Origin: Glacieibacterium sp964246975
GTDB lineage: Bacteria; Pseudomonadota; Alphaproteobacteria; Sphingomonadales; Sphingomonadaceae
Assembly (NCBI GenBank): GCA_964246975.1
Contig: CAXTSL010000021.1
Coordinates: 1-35,013 of the forward strand
Direction: 5' to 3'
Length of the DNA stretch: 35,013 nucleotides
Part shown: in pieces, positions 6,791 through 14,615 of the stretch
Layout: every line of letters begins with the position of its first letter
Numbering within the stretch: the first letter of the stretch is position 1
Made by a program: the position numbers and the translations under genes
Notes under the pieces: model-generated
Told to the model about the DNA's origin: nothing
The model's input: the letters and a program-made list of their open reading frames with translations, nothing else
Database searches by the model: none

Positions 6791-7806
6791 ACGCGCGCGC
6801 GATGGCCTACGCCGATCCGACGCGGCCACGACGCTGGCGCCTGATCGTCGCGCTGTTGCTGCTCATCCTGCCGGGACTGTGGTTTGCGGTGCGCGTGCCC
6901 GATGTTCCGGCCCCGCAGGCGCGCGCCAAGTACCACAACGATGCGTCGTCGTTCTTCACCGCCGAGCCCGGTCTCAGCATCCATTTCCGTGACGAGGGGC
7001 CGCGCGGCGCGCTGCCGGTGCTGCTGCTGCACGGCTCGAACGCCTCGCTGCAGACGTGGGAGCCATGGGTCGCGCGACTCAAGGGCCGCTACCGCGTCAT
7101 CACCTACGATCTCCCCGGCCACGGCCTGACCGGACCGTACCCCAACCGCGATTACTCGCCCGAGCGCGCCGAGCGCATCGTCCTCGACCTCGCCAAGGCG
7201 CGCGGGCTGACGCGCTTCGTCATCGGCGGCAATTCGATGGGGGGCGGCATCGCCGCCCGCTTCGCCGCCAAGCATCCCGACCGCATCGCCGGACTGATCC
7301 TCGTCGATGCCTCTGGCATGCCGTTCCGCGACAAGGGCGGCGAGCCGCTGAGCTGGCGCATCGCGCGCACCCCGTTGATCCGCAACATCGCCGAGCAGGT
7401 CACGCCGCGCGCGATGGTCGCGTCGACGCTGCGCCAGAGCTTCGGCGACCCGTCCAAGGTCACCGACGCGATGATCGACCGGTATTGGGAACTGCTGCGC
7501 TATCCGGGCAACCGCGAGGCGACGATCGACCGCTTCTCGACGAAATATGCGCCCCTCGATGCAGAGCAGCTGCACCGCTTCACCGCGCCGGTGGCGATCG
7601 TCTGGGGGGACACCGACCGGATCATCCCGCCGGCGTCGGCCGCGTGGTTCAAGCGCATCATGCCGCAGGCGAGCCTGACCATCCTCGACGGGGTCGGCCA
7701 TGTGCCGATGGAGGAGGCCCCCGACGCGGCGCTGGCCCCGGTGCTGACGATGCTTGCAGGGATTTCCGCTCAGGGGGTCCCGCCACCCCTGACCGCCGCG
7801 AGATAG
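6787..7806 (+). CDS. Alpha/beta hydrolase with N-terminal membrane anchor
   Basis: A 339-residue serine hydrolase. Residues about 18-36 (LIVALLLLILPGLWFAV) are a membrane anchor, so the catalytic domain is probably periplasmic. The fold shows LLLHGSNAS (oxyanion loop), the nucleophile Ser150 in GGNSMGG, Asp275 in WGDTDRI and His305 in GVGHVPMEE. The closest general type is the haloperoxidase/MhpC-like lipase-esterase group; the substrate is unknown. GTG 6787 gives a GTGA overlap with the P450 stop; ATG 6802 is an alternative five codons on. The last 37 nt overlap the end of the convergent gene on the other strand. Confidence 0.9.
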   Translation: MNARAMAYADPTRPRRWRLIVALLLLILPGLWFAVRVPDVPAPQARAKYHNDASSFFTAEPGLSIHFRDEGPRGALPVLLLHGSNASLQTWEPWVARLKGRYRVITYDLPGHGLTGPYPNRDYSPERAERIVLDLAKARGLTRFVIGGNSMGGGIAARFAAKHPDRIAGLILVDASGMPFRDKGGEPLSWRIARTPLIRNIAEQVTPRAMVASTLRQSFGDPSKVTDAMIDRYWELLRYPGNREATIDRFSTKYAPLDAEQLHRFTAPVAIVWGDTDRIIPPASAAWFKRIMPQASLTILDGVGHVPMEEAPDAALAPVLTMLAGISAQGVPPPLTAAR

Positions 7807-8597
7807 CCGAGCATCCGCGTCGCGGTCGCGTCGCTGAGTGAAATCAGCGCGCGGCGCGCGTCGTCGGGGTCGGTATTGCGCTCGAACAGGCCGAGGTCGC
7901 CGAGATTGCGGATCCAGCGCAGCGCCGTCGTCGTGGGCACCGCGGCGGCGATGCACAGGCTCGACACCGAGACGTAGCGACGTTCGAGCCGCGCGGCGGT
8001 CAGGTCGAGCAGCATGTCCCACGCGGGATCCGAAAACAGCGCCGCCGGAAAGAACCGCTCACGCTCGCGGCGCTGCTTGATCAGCGCGCGGACATAGGGC
8101 GCGCCGATGTCGTCGGTGCCGCGCATCGCGACCTTGGCTTCGTGCGCGAGGTCGTTGAGGGCGCGCGCGATCCGCTCGACCTCCGAACCGAGCGCATTGA
8201 GGCGCGCCGAATCGCGGTCGGAGAAATCGCCGACCCCGGCGACAGTCGCTGTCGGCAATGCCGCCAGCACGGCGGCGTGAAGGTCGGTCTTGCCGATCGT
8301 GGCCGGGAGGTAGTCGCCGACATTGGCAGCGAGCGTGATCGCGTCGAGCCAGCGATCGTCGTCGAGCAGGAACAGCGCACGCGGCGCGCCGGGCCGCTGC
8401 AGCTCATCCAGCAGCGCGGCATCGGCGAGCGCGAGGTCGACGGCGACCACCGCCACCCCCCATTCGTCGGCGAGCCGCGCGCGCAGTGCCGACGCGCTGT
8501 GAACCGTTGCGGTCCGCAATCCCTCGCGCGCGAACGATGGCAAGTCGGCTACACCGCCTGCCGGGACCGCGAAGACGACCAAATCGTCAGTCGCCAT
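7770..8597 (-). CDS. Winged-helix DNA-binding protein with receiver-like N-terminus, unknown target
   Basis: A 275-residue protein with no named function. Residues 1-120 look like a degenerate receiver-like alpha/beta domain (VVAVDLALADAALLDEL, then RALFLLDDDRWLDAI). Residues about 175-275 form a MarR-like winged helix: SDPAWDMLLDLTAARLE, then the HTH VSVSSLCIAAAVPTTTALRWI and the wing RNTDPDDARRALISLS. The C-terminal part resembles a module I associate with sphingomonads. It is transcribed away from a sigma54 activator gene, so a role in flagellar or cell-cycle control is possible but unproven. Its 3' end overlaps the hydrolase gene by 37 nt. The ATG at 8597 touches a CtrA-like box. Confidence 0.75.
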   Translation of the reverse strand: MATDDLVVFAVPAGGVADLPSFAREGLRTATVHSASALRARLADEWGVAVVAVDLALADAALLDELQRPGAPRALFLLDDDRWLDAITLAANVGDYLPATIGKTDLHAAVLAALPTATVAGVGDFSDRDSARLNALGSEVERIARALNDLAHEAKVAMRGTDDIGAPYVRALIKQRRERERFFPAALFSDPAWDMLLDLTAARLERRYVSVSSLCIAAAVPTTTALRWIRNLGDLGLFERNTDPDDARRALISLSDATATRMLGYLAAVRGGGTP

Positions 8598-8724
8598 TTA
8601 ATGATTTCCTAAACTTGGAGCCGTTTGCGTCGCTTCGGCAGGCAATAACCCAGCGCATTGCGTTTAACAAAACCGTTTCGGATGCATTCCGGTTGTATCT
8701 GTGGATAAGCTGTTCATGGTTAAT
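8598..8724. promoter_or_regulatory. Divergent regulatory region with a perfect DnaA box and CtrA-like half sites
   Basis: This stretch is visibly richer in A and T than its surroundings. TGTGGATAA at 8700-8708 is the exact complement of the strongest DnaA box, TTATCCACA. A CtrA-like site, TTAA-N7-CTAAAC, lies at 8598-8614 (consensus TTAA-N7-TTAAC, one mismatch in the second core). Further TTAAC half sites are at 8664-8668 and, on the minus strand, 8719-8723. Binding by either protein is inferred. No clear -35/-10 pair or sigma54 site was found here. Confidence 0.4.
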
Positions 8725-8790
8725 GTCGGCGGCGTGGAGGGCGCGGTCGGAAAGCGTGGGCATCGTGCCCGTGCGGGGTGCGGGGGCGAT

Positions 8791-9825
8791 ATGCCAAGCT
8801 CGGACGACAAGCTCGCCGAACTGATCGGGGTGAGCCCGACGATCGCCTGCATCCGGGCGCTGGTCGACCGCGTCGCGGGCAGCGCCGCGACGGTGCTCGT
8901 CACCGGCCCGTCGGGCAGCGGCAAGGATGTCGTCGCCCGCCTGCTCCATCAGCGCGGCAGCCGCGCCGCCCGCCCGTTCGTCGCGGTCAACTGCGGCGCG
9001 ATCCCCTCCGAACTGATCGAAAGCGAGCTTTTCGGCCACGAGGCGGGGGCGTTCACCGGCGCGGCCAAGGCGCGGCGCGGGCGCTTCGAACTCGCCGACG
9101 GCGGCACGCTGTTCCTCGACGAGATCGGTGACATGCCCGCCGCGTTGCAGGTCAAGCTACTCCGCGTTCTCGAAACGCGCGTCGTCGAGCGCGTCGGCGG
9201 CATGATCGGCACGGGCGTCGACGTTCGCGTCGTCGCGGCGACCAACGTCGGCATGGGCGAGGCGGTCGCGGCCGGACGCTTCCGCGAGGACCTTTATTAT
9301 CGCCTCGCCGTGGTCGAGATCGCCATGCCGCCGCTGGCTGGACGCCGCGAGGATATTCCGCTGTTGCTCGAGCATTTCGCCCGCACCGCCGCACCGCCCG
9401 GGCGGCGCATCGCCTTCACCCCGGCGGCGATCGCGGTGCTGCAGGCACTGCCGTGGCGCGGCAACATTCGCGAACTCCGCAACGTCGTCGAACGCGGCAC
9501 CGCGCTGCATGCGGGCGAGACGATCGACGAGACCGCGGCGCGTCGGTTGACCGGCAGCGCGGGCCGCAGCCTCGACGCGTGGATCGCCGCGCCGATCGCC
9601 GCCGCGCCTACGCCCCGCCCCCGCGTCGCGCCGCACCCCTTCGCCAGCGACGGGCCGGTCGATCTCAAGCAGGTCCTCGACGACGTCGAACAATCCTATA
9701 TCGAGCGGGCGTTGCGTTCGACGGCGGGCGGCGTGGCGGAGAGCGCGCGGCTGCTCGGGCTGCGCCGCACGACGCTGATCGAAAAGATGCGGCGGCTGAA
9801 TATCCTGCGCGTGCCCGCTTGCTGA
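8791..9825 (+). CDS. Sigma54-dependent activator, FleQ/FlbD type, without receiver domain
   Basis: A 344-residue bacterial enhancer-binding protein. The AAA+ domain starts almost at the N-terminus: Walker A GPSGSGK at residues 39-45, the sigma54-contacting loop GAFTGA at 86-91, Walker B LFLDEIGD at 107-114 and the arginine-finger region FREDLYYRLAV. A Fis-type helix-turn-helix ends the protein (VAESARLLGLRRTTLIEKM). There is no phosphorylatable receiver domain, so activity must be set by expression or a partner. ATG 8791 is chosen because it sits just before the AAA+ start; upstream in-frame starts at 8701 and 8716 add only low-complexity residues. Its position beside fliS/fliD suggests control of late flagellar genes (inference). 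Confidence 0.85.
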   Translation: MPSSDDKLAELIGVSPTIACIRALVDRVAGSAATVLVTGPSGSGKDVVARLLHQRGSRAARPFVAVNCGAIPSELIESELFGHEAGAFTGAAKARRGRFELADGGTLFLDEIGDMPAALQVKLLRVLETRVVERVGGMIGTGVDVRVVAATNVGMGEAVAAGRFREDLYYRLAVVEIAMPPLAGRREDIPLLLEHFARTAAPPGRRIAFTPAAIAVLQALPWRGNIRELRNVVERGTALHAGETIDETAARRLTGSAGRSLDAWIAAPIAAAPTPRPRVAPHPFASDGPVDLKQVLDDVEQSYIERALRSTAGGVAESARLLGLRRTTLIEKMRRLNILRVPAC

Positions 9826-9832
9826 GGCGCGG

Positions 9833-10240
9833 TCAGGCGGCCGCCGCCCACGCCCGCCCCAGCGTCGCGACACGCGCCGACGCGATGCCGAGCAGCTCGG
9901 CACGTCCCTCGGCATTGCCCGCGACGACGAGCGCGCGCAGTTCGCCGTAGAGCGTCGCCAGCGTCCGCGCCACCGCCCCCGCACCGAAGTCGAGGCTGGC
10001 CTCCAGCGCGTCGAGGATCGCCAGCGCCTTGGTCACCGCGCGGATGCGGAGATGGGCGTGGCCCGTGCCGACCGCGCGCGCCGCGCCGTCGAGCGCGACG
10101 CGCAAGCCGTCGAACAGCATCGCGACGAGCTGATGCGGCGAGGCGGCGGCGACCCGCGCGCCGAGATCCAGATCGCGGTATTGCGCGGCGGCGCGCGCGG
10201 CGGGCTGCAGCGGGGTTTCGGCAGGCGCGACGGCGAACAT
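9833..10240 (-). CDS. fliS: Flagellin export chaperone FliS
   Basis: A 135-residue four-helix chaperone that binds flagellin C-termini and prevents premature assembly. QYRDLDLGARVAAASPHQLVAMLFDGLRVAL matches the family: the start of the first helix, then the S/P-HxLV-MLFDG motif (SPHQLVAMLFDG). The helices following are Ala-rich. ATG 10240 is chosen over an upstream in-frame start because GAGGAG lies 8 nt before it and it begins right after fliD (fliD TGA at 10252-10254). The order fliD-fliS is standard. Its flagellin partner is not in the window. Confidence 0.88.
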   Translation of the reverse strand: MFAVAPAETPLQPAARAAAQYRDLDLGARVAAASPHQLVAMLFDGLRVALDGAARAVGTGHAHLRIRAVTKALAILDALEASLDFGAGAVARTLATLYGELRALVVAGNAEGRAELLGIASARVATLGRAWAAAA

Positions 10241-10251
10241 CTTCGGTCTCC

Positions 10252-11633
10252 TCAGGTATCGCTGCGGTTCCATGCCTTGATCTGCTGGTCGAGGAAGCTG
10301 CCCGTCGACTTGATGCCGGCGACGGCGGTGTCCATCGCGGCATACTGGCGCTGCAATTGCATCCGCAGCGCCGTCATGCGGTTGTCGAGCGCGGTCCGCG
10401 TCGTCGCGACCGCGCTGCGCTCACGCGCCTGCGCGGTGCTCGCGCCCGCCCCCAGCGTCGCCTGTGCCAGCGTCAGCGCCCCGCCGCGCGCGGTCAGGCC
10501 GCTGAGCAGCGCCTCGGTGCCGTCGGGGTCGGCAGCGGCGGCGCGCGCCAGCCTCGCGCTGTCGAGGGTCAGGCTGCCGTCGCGCGCGGTGCCGACGCCG
10601 AGCCGCGCCAGCGCGCCGCCGTTCGCCGCCGTCAACCCCGCGAGCTGGCGCACCAAGGTCCGCATCGTGGTGTCGCCCGCCAGCGCGCCGCCCGCGCTGC
10701 CGTCCGCCCCCGCCCCCTTGACCAACGCTGCAGTGACGCCGTGCAGCGCGTTGAGCGCATCGACGAAGTCGGTCACCGCCTGCCCCAATCCGCCCGCGTC
10801 GCGCGACGCGGCGATCGTCACGGCCACGCCCGGCGCGGCCTTCGCGAGGTCGAGGCGGACGCCGGAGATCAGGTCGGCGATGCTGTTGGTCGGGCGTGTG
10901 ACTGCGATGCCGTCGACGGTCAGCGCGGCGTCGCGCGCGCTCGCCGACGCGGTCAGCGTTGCAGCGCCGGGACGAAAGACGAAACGGTCGAGCCCGGCAT
11001 CGCCAGCCGCGGTCAGGATGAACGCCGACGCCGCGCCGGTCGGCCCCTTGAGCACCAGCCGCGCGCCCTGCCCGTCGTCGACGAGGCTGGCGCGGACGTG
11101 CGGCTGCGCGGCGTTGATCGCCTTGGCGAGGCCGGTCAGGCTGTCCTCACCGGGGCCGATGACGATATCGAGCCCCGCCGCGCTGCCNNNNNNNNNNAGG
11201 CGAAGTCGCCCTGCCCGTCGGGGGTCATGCGCCCCAGCGTCAGCGTCAGCGTCCCCTGCCCGACCGTCGCAGCAGCATTCGCCAGCGCGCTCGACACCAA
11301 CGCCTGCCCGCCCGCGAGCGCGTGCACCTCGACGCTCGTCGGCTGCAGCGTCCGCGTCGCGCCGGCGGTGGCGCGCGCCGTCACCACCGACGGGTCGCTG
11401 CTCGCCGGCAACGGGCCGAGCGCGCCGCCGCGCGTCCGGTTCGCCAGCGCCGACGCCAGCGCATCGAGCGCCGACCTGACCTGTGCCGTGCCCGAGATGC
11501 GCGCCTCGACGCGCGTGCTGCGGACCTTGAGCGCGTCGTCGCCGCCCTGGCGCTCGGCGGCGACCAGCGCGTCGATCAGCACGGCGGTATCGACCCCCGA
11601 ACCGACACCGAGCGAATTGGCGATGCTCGTCAT
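10252..11633 (-). CDS. fliD: Flagellar filament cap protein FliD (interrupted by an N run)
   Basis: FliD (HAP2) caps the growing filament and helps flagellin fold in. About 460 residues. The N-terminus SIANSLGVGSGVDTAVLIDAL is the family hallmark, followed by a D0/D1 helical region. After the N run come GLAKAINAAQPHVRASLVDDG and the C-terminal part with MRMQLQRQYAAMDTAV-like helices (seen as ALRMQLQRQYAAMDT) and SFLDQQIKAWN. The frames before and after 11188-11197 are out of phase, so the true gap is 2 modulo 3 in length. It follows flhB on the same strand after a 160-nt gap holding a palindromic repeat, so it probably has its own promoter; none was recognised with confidence. Confidence 0.9.
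11188..11197. other. Assembly gap (10 N) inside fliD
   Basis: Ten unknown bases. The FliD frame entering from the start codon and the frame that continues to the stop are not in phase across this run, so its real length differs from 10 by a non-multiple of three or an adjacent base is wrong. Confidence 0.95.
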
Positions 11634-11697
11634 GCCAGGGTTAACGCGCGGCAGCGAGTTTGCTTAAGCGCGTGATGATCGCGACGGAACTCCCGCC

Positions 11698-11767
11698 GTC
11701 ATCCCGGCGAACGCCGGGACCCATCTCCCAAACTCCGGTGATGGGTCCCGGCGTTTGCCGGGATGAC
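11698..11767. repeat. REP-like palindrome, family A, copy 1 (flhB-fliD intergenic)
   Basis: Two 27-nt arms, 11698-11724 and 11741-11767, are inverted copies with one mismatch, each holding a smaller palindrome of the form CCCGGCGAACGCCGGG. They are separated by 16 nt. The outer motif GTCATCC...GGATGAC recurs, with changes, at 19854-19945 and 31089-31179. It would form a strong hairpin between flhB and fliD and could act as a terminator or RNA stabiliser (inference). Confidence 0.85.
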
Positions 11768-11793
11768 GATCCCCTGCGGTTTTGGCCACCGGC

Positions 11794-12918
11794 TCAAGCC
11801 TCGGCACGTCCGAATGCATCGAAACGCGCGGCGCGTGGCACGACGATATCAGGTTGATGGCGCTCGGCCTCGCCCGTCTTGACGTCGGCATCGACGCTCA
11901 GCACGAAGGCCAGCACGGCGGCGACCGGCGCATAGAGATCGTCGCGGATCGCCGACCCGACGCTGCCGGTGAAGAAGATCGCGCGCGTCAGCTGCGGGTA
12001 GCGCAGCACCGGCACCCGCCGCTCGGCAGCGAGATCGCGGATCGCGGCGGCGATCAGGTCGCGACCGCGTGCGACGATCACCGGCGCGGCGTCGCGACCG
12101 GGGACATAGCGCAGCGCGACGGCAAACTCCGTCGGGTTGACCGTCACCACCGTCGCCTCGGCCATCGCGGGTCGCAGCGCGCGCCGGGCATTGGCGCGCG
12201 CCAAGCGGCGCTGCGCGGCGCGGACCTGCGGATTGCCGTCGGCTTCGCGCGCCTCGTCGCGAACCTCCTGCTTCGTCATGCGCAGCTTCGCCAGCCAGCG
12301 CGACCGCTGCCACGGCACGTCGAGCGCCGCGACGGCGAGCAGTGCGCCACTCAGCACGACCAGCAGGTGCAGCGCCAATGAGCCGAGGCGCGCGGCGGCG
12401 GCGAGCGGCGGCGCGGCCGCGAGGGCGGCGAGGCCCGCGACATCGCTCAGCGCGAACCACCCCGCGCCGCCGACCAGCGCCGCCTTGACCAACGCCTTGC
12501 CGAGTTCGCCCGGCCCTTGCAGGCCCGCCAGCCGCCGCAGCCCCGCCAGCGGGTCGAGCCGCGACGGCTTGGGGGCGAGCGCCCCGCCCGACCAGTGCGG
12601 CCCGAGCAGCAATGGCCCGGCGACCGCCGCGACGACCATCACCGCCGCAAACGCTGTCAGCGGCGGCGCGAGCGGCGCGAGCAGCGCGCCGGGATCGAGG
12701 GTCCGCGCCGCACCGATGCTCAGGCCCCGCGCGACGAGTGCCGCACACGCCTCGAACAGCCCGCGCCCCGCCAGCGCCAGCCACGCGACGCCGCCGAGGA
12801 TGCCGAGCGCGGTGTCCAACTCACGCGACTGCCACACCTCGCCCCGCGCCCGCGCGTCGGCGCGACGCTTCGCCGATGGTGCTTCGGTCTTCGAGTCGGC
12901 GTCGGGGGAGTCAGCCAT
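11794..12918 (-). CDS. flhB: Flagellar export switch protein FlhB with NPTE in place of NPTH
   Basis: FlhB is the inner-membrane export gate protein that switches substrate class from rod/hook to filament. 374 residues, a normal length. The N-terminus has the charged PSAKRRADARARG segment; hydrophobic helices lie at about 35-60, 85-105, 140-165 and 180-200; MTKQEVRDEAREADGNPQV is the conserved linker to the cytoplasmic domain. The autocleavage site reads NPTEFAVALRY (residues 261-264, bases 12127-12138): Asn and Pro are kept, but the fourth residue is Glu instead of His. The start overlaps the fliR stop by 8 nt. It is the last gene of the long operon. Confidence 0.93.
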   Translation of the reverse strand: MADSPDADSKTEAPSAKRRADARARGEVWQSRELDTALGILGGVAWLALAGRGLFEACAALVARGLSIGAARTLDPGALLAPLAPPLTAFAAVMVVAAVAGPLLLGPHWSGGALAPKPSRLDPLAGLRRLAGLQGPGELGKALVKAALVGGAGWFALSDVAGLAALAAAPPLAAAARLGSLALHLLVVLSGALLAVAALDVPWQRSRWLAKLRMTKQEVRDEAREADGNPQVRAAQRRLARANARRALRPAMAEATVVTVNPTEFAVALRYVPGRDAAPVIVARGRDLIAAAIRDLAAERRVPVLRYPQLTRAIFFTGSVGSAIRDDLYAPVAAVLAFVLSVDADVKTGEAERHQPDIVVPRAARFDAFGRAEA

Positions 12919-13687
12919 GGTGTTCCCCCTCCAGTCTCTCCGCTACGCGGGGAGGGAAGGGGGAAGAAGATAAATCCGCCGCCACCGCATCCCCCATCGC
13001 CGCCAGCATCGCCGGCCACGCCAGCGGCAGCGCGATCAGCCCCGCCGCCATCAGCGTCGCGAACCCCACCGAGAACAGGTTGAGCGCGGTCGCGCTGCGC
13101 GCCAGCACCGCGAGCCACAGATTGACGAGCAGCAGCGCCCCCGTCACCGGCGCGGCGATCGCCAGGCCGCTCGCAAACGTCCGCCCGCCGAAGCGCGCCA
13201 CCGCCAACGCATCGGGCAGCAAGCCCGGCGGCAGCGCGCCGTAACTCTCGACGAGCAAGGCGAACAGGCGCGCGTGACCGTCGCTGCCGAGGAACACCGC
13301 CCACATCGCCAGCGACAGGAAGTTGCTCAGCACCGGGCTCGTCGTGCCGCCCGGCGTCAGGATGGTCGCGAAGCCGAGCCCCATCGACTGCGACAGCACC
13401 TCGCCCGCAACGCTGGCGGCGGCGAACACCGCCTGCAGCATCACGCCGAACGCCGCGCCGATGGCGATCTCACCCGCCACGGCGGCGGGGCCGGGGTATG
13501 CCGCGAGGCCCCCCTGCCCGAGCACCAGCAGCCCGATCGCCAGCGCGACACCGATCCGCGCGCGCAGCGGCAGCAGCGTGCCGCCGATGCCGGGCAGCAG
13601 CGCCAGCGCCGCGCCGGTCCGCAGGCTGGCGAACAGCAGCGCCGCGCACATCGCTTCGGGCCGCTCCAGCCAGTCGGCGAGCGTCAC
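12911..13687 (-). CDS. fliR: Flagellar export gate protein FliR with a repeat-encoded C-terminus
   Basis: FliR is a membrane part of the FliPQR export gate. 258 residues with six or so hydrophobic helices. The GTG at 13687 overlaps the fliQ stop (GTGA). Core features are LFASLRTGAALALLPGIGG near the start, GEIAIGAAFGVMLQAVFAA, and QSMGLGFATILTPGG. The last 20 or so residues (SSSPFPPRVAERLEGEHHG) come from the palindromic repeat at 12923-12970 and are unlike FliR. The repeat supplies the stop codon, which overlaps the flhB start. Whether this tail matters is unknown; the natural C-terminus of FliR lies in the export gate, so it must be tolerated there. Confidence 0.92.
   Translation of the reverse strand: MTLADWLERPEAMCAALLFASLRTGAALALLPGIGGTLLPLRARIGVALAIGLLVLGQGGLAAYPGPAAVAGEIAIGAAFGVMLQAVFAAASVAGEVLSQSMGLGFATILTPGGTTSPVLSNFLSLAMWAVFLGSDGHARLFALLVESYGALPPGLLPDALAVARFGGRTFASGLAIAAPVTGALLLVNLWLAVLARSATALNLFSVGFATLMAAGLIALPLAWPAMLAAMGDAVAADLSSSPFPPRVAERLEGEHHG
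12923..12970. repeat. Purine/pyrimidine-rich palindromic repeat, family B, partial copy (fliR 3' end)
   Basis: This is the right half of the repeat seen in full at 14618-14766 and 24708-24861: a CT-rich arm, the core TCTCCGCTACGCGGGGAG and a GGGGGAAGAAGA end. It lies inside the fliR reading frame and encodes its last residues. Confidence 0.75.
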
Positions 13688-13956
13688 CGCAGCAACTCGG
13701 GAATGCGCGCATAGAGGTCGAGGGTGAAATCGCCGAGCAGCCGCATCATCAACGCGCCGAACAGCGCCAGCGCGACGCCGCACGCGACGAGCTTGGGGAC
13801 GAAGCTCAGCGTCGCCTCCGAGATCGAGGTCGCCGCCTGCACCAGCCCGACGAGCAGCGCGACGCCGAGCACCGGCAGCACCACCGGCGCGGCGATCTCG
13901 AGTACCAGCCGCAGCGCGTCGAGCGACGCATCGGCGACGAGGTCGCTGTCGGTCAC
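13684..13956 (-). CDS. fliQ: Flagellar export gate protein FliQ
   Basis: A 90-residue protein with two membrane helices (VVLPVLGVALLVGLVQAAT and a second at about 60-80). The family signature is visible: LVGLVQAATSISEATLSFVPK. FliQ stands beside FliP and FliR in the FliP5Q4R1 export pore. GTG start at 13956 overlaps the fliP stop, and its stop overlaps the fliR GTG start; both are GTGA overlaps. Length is exactly that of the family. Confidence 0.95.
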   Translation of the reverse strand: MTDSDLVADASLDALRLVLEIAAPVVLPVLGVALLVGLVQAATSISEATLSFVPKLVACGVALALFGALMMRLLGDFTLDLYARIPELLR

Positions 13957-14615
13957 GTCACGAAACTCGCCGCCAGCGACCCGAGCAGCAGCGACCAGCC
14001 GTCGACGAGGACGAACAACAGCAGCTTGAACGGCAGCGAGATCAGCGTCGGCGACACCATCATCATGCCGAGCGCCATCAGGATCGCCGCGACGACGAGG
14101 TCGATGACGAGGAACGGCAGATAGACGAGAAAACCGATCTCGAACGCCGTCTTGAGTTCGCTGGTGGCGAAAGCGGGGACGAGCACCGTCATCGGGATGT
14201 CGGCGGCGCGCGCGTACGGCCCGGCATGGGCGAGGCCCGAGAACAGCCGCACATCCTTCTCGCGCGTCTGCGCCGCCATGAAGCCGTGCAGCGCGTCGCC
14301 CGCGCGCCCGATCGCGACCTCGGCGGGAATCTGTCCGGCGGCGTAGGGCCGATACGCCTGCGCCTCGATCGCCGCGACGGTAGGCCGCATGACGAACAGC
14401 GTCAGGAACAGCGCGAGGCCGACGAGGAGCTGATTGGGCGGTGCCTGCCCCAGCCCGATCGCCTGGCGCACGATCGCCAGCACGATCAGGATGCGCGTGA
14501 ACCCCGTCATCATCAGCAGCAGCGACGGCAGCAGCGTCAGCACCGTCATCAGCAGCAGGATCTGCAGCGGCAGCGCGAGGGGGGTGGCGGCCAGTTGGGT
14601 GAGGGGGGCGGTCAC
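13953..14615 (-). CDS. fliP: Flagellar export gate protein FliP
   Basis: FliP forms the pentameric core of the export gate. 220 residues. MTGFTRILIVLAIVRQAIG, then GQAPPNQLLVGLALFLTLF, and the C-terminal LVPAFATSELKTAFEIGF, LPFLVIDLVVAAILMALGMMMVSP are all family hallmarks. It is about 25 residues shorter than E. coli FliP: only some 14 residues precede the first core helix, so the cleaved signal peptide of enteric FliP appears to be absent. The GTG start at 14615 overlaps the fliO stop, and the gene begins at the edge of the family B repeat. No better start lies downstream. Confidence 0.94.
   Translation of the reverse strand: MTAPLTQLAATPLALPLQILLLMTVLTLLPSLLLMMTGFTRILIVLAIVRQAIGLGQAPPNQLLVGLALFLTLFVMRPTVAAIEAQAYRPYAAGQIPAEVAIGRAGDALHGFMAAQTREKDVRLFSGLAHAGPYARAADIPMTVLVPAFATSELKTAFEIGFLVYLPFLVIDLVVAAILMALGMMMVSPTLISLPFKLLLFVLVDGWSLLLGSLAASFVT

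Noticed and set aside
8638..8660. A sigma54 promoter before the activator at 8791
   Set aside because: GG-N10-GC occurs once, but TGGCAC and TTGC are missing around it.
8598..8724. A chromosomal replication origin
   Set aside because: Only one DnaA box is seen, and none of the genes usually beside an alphaproteobacterial origin is present.
11634..11697. A CtrA box or sigma54 promoter before fliD
   Set aside because: TTAA words at 11641 and 11664 are 23 nt apart, not the 11 nt of a CtrA site, and the only GG-N10-GC match (GG-GAGTTCCGTC-GC) lacks the rest of the sigma54 consensus.
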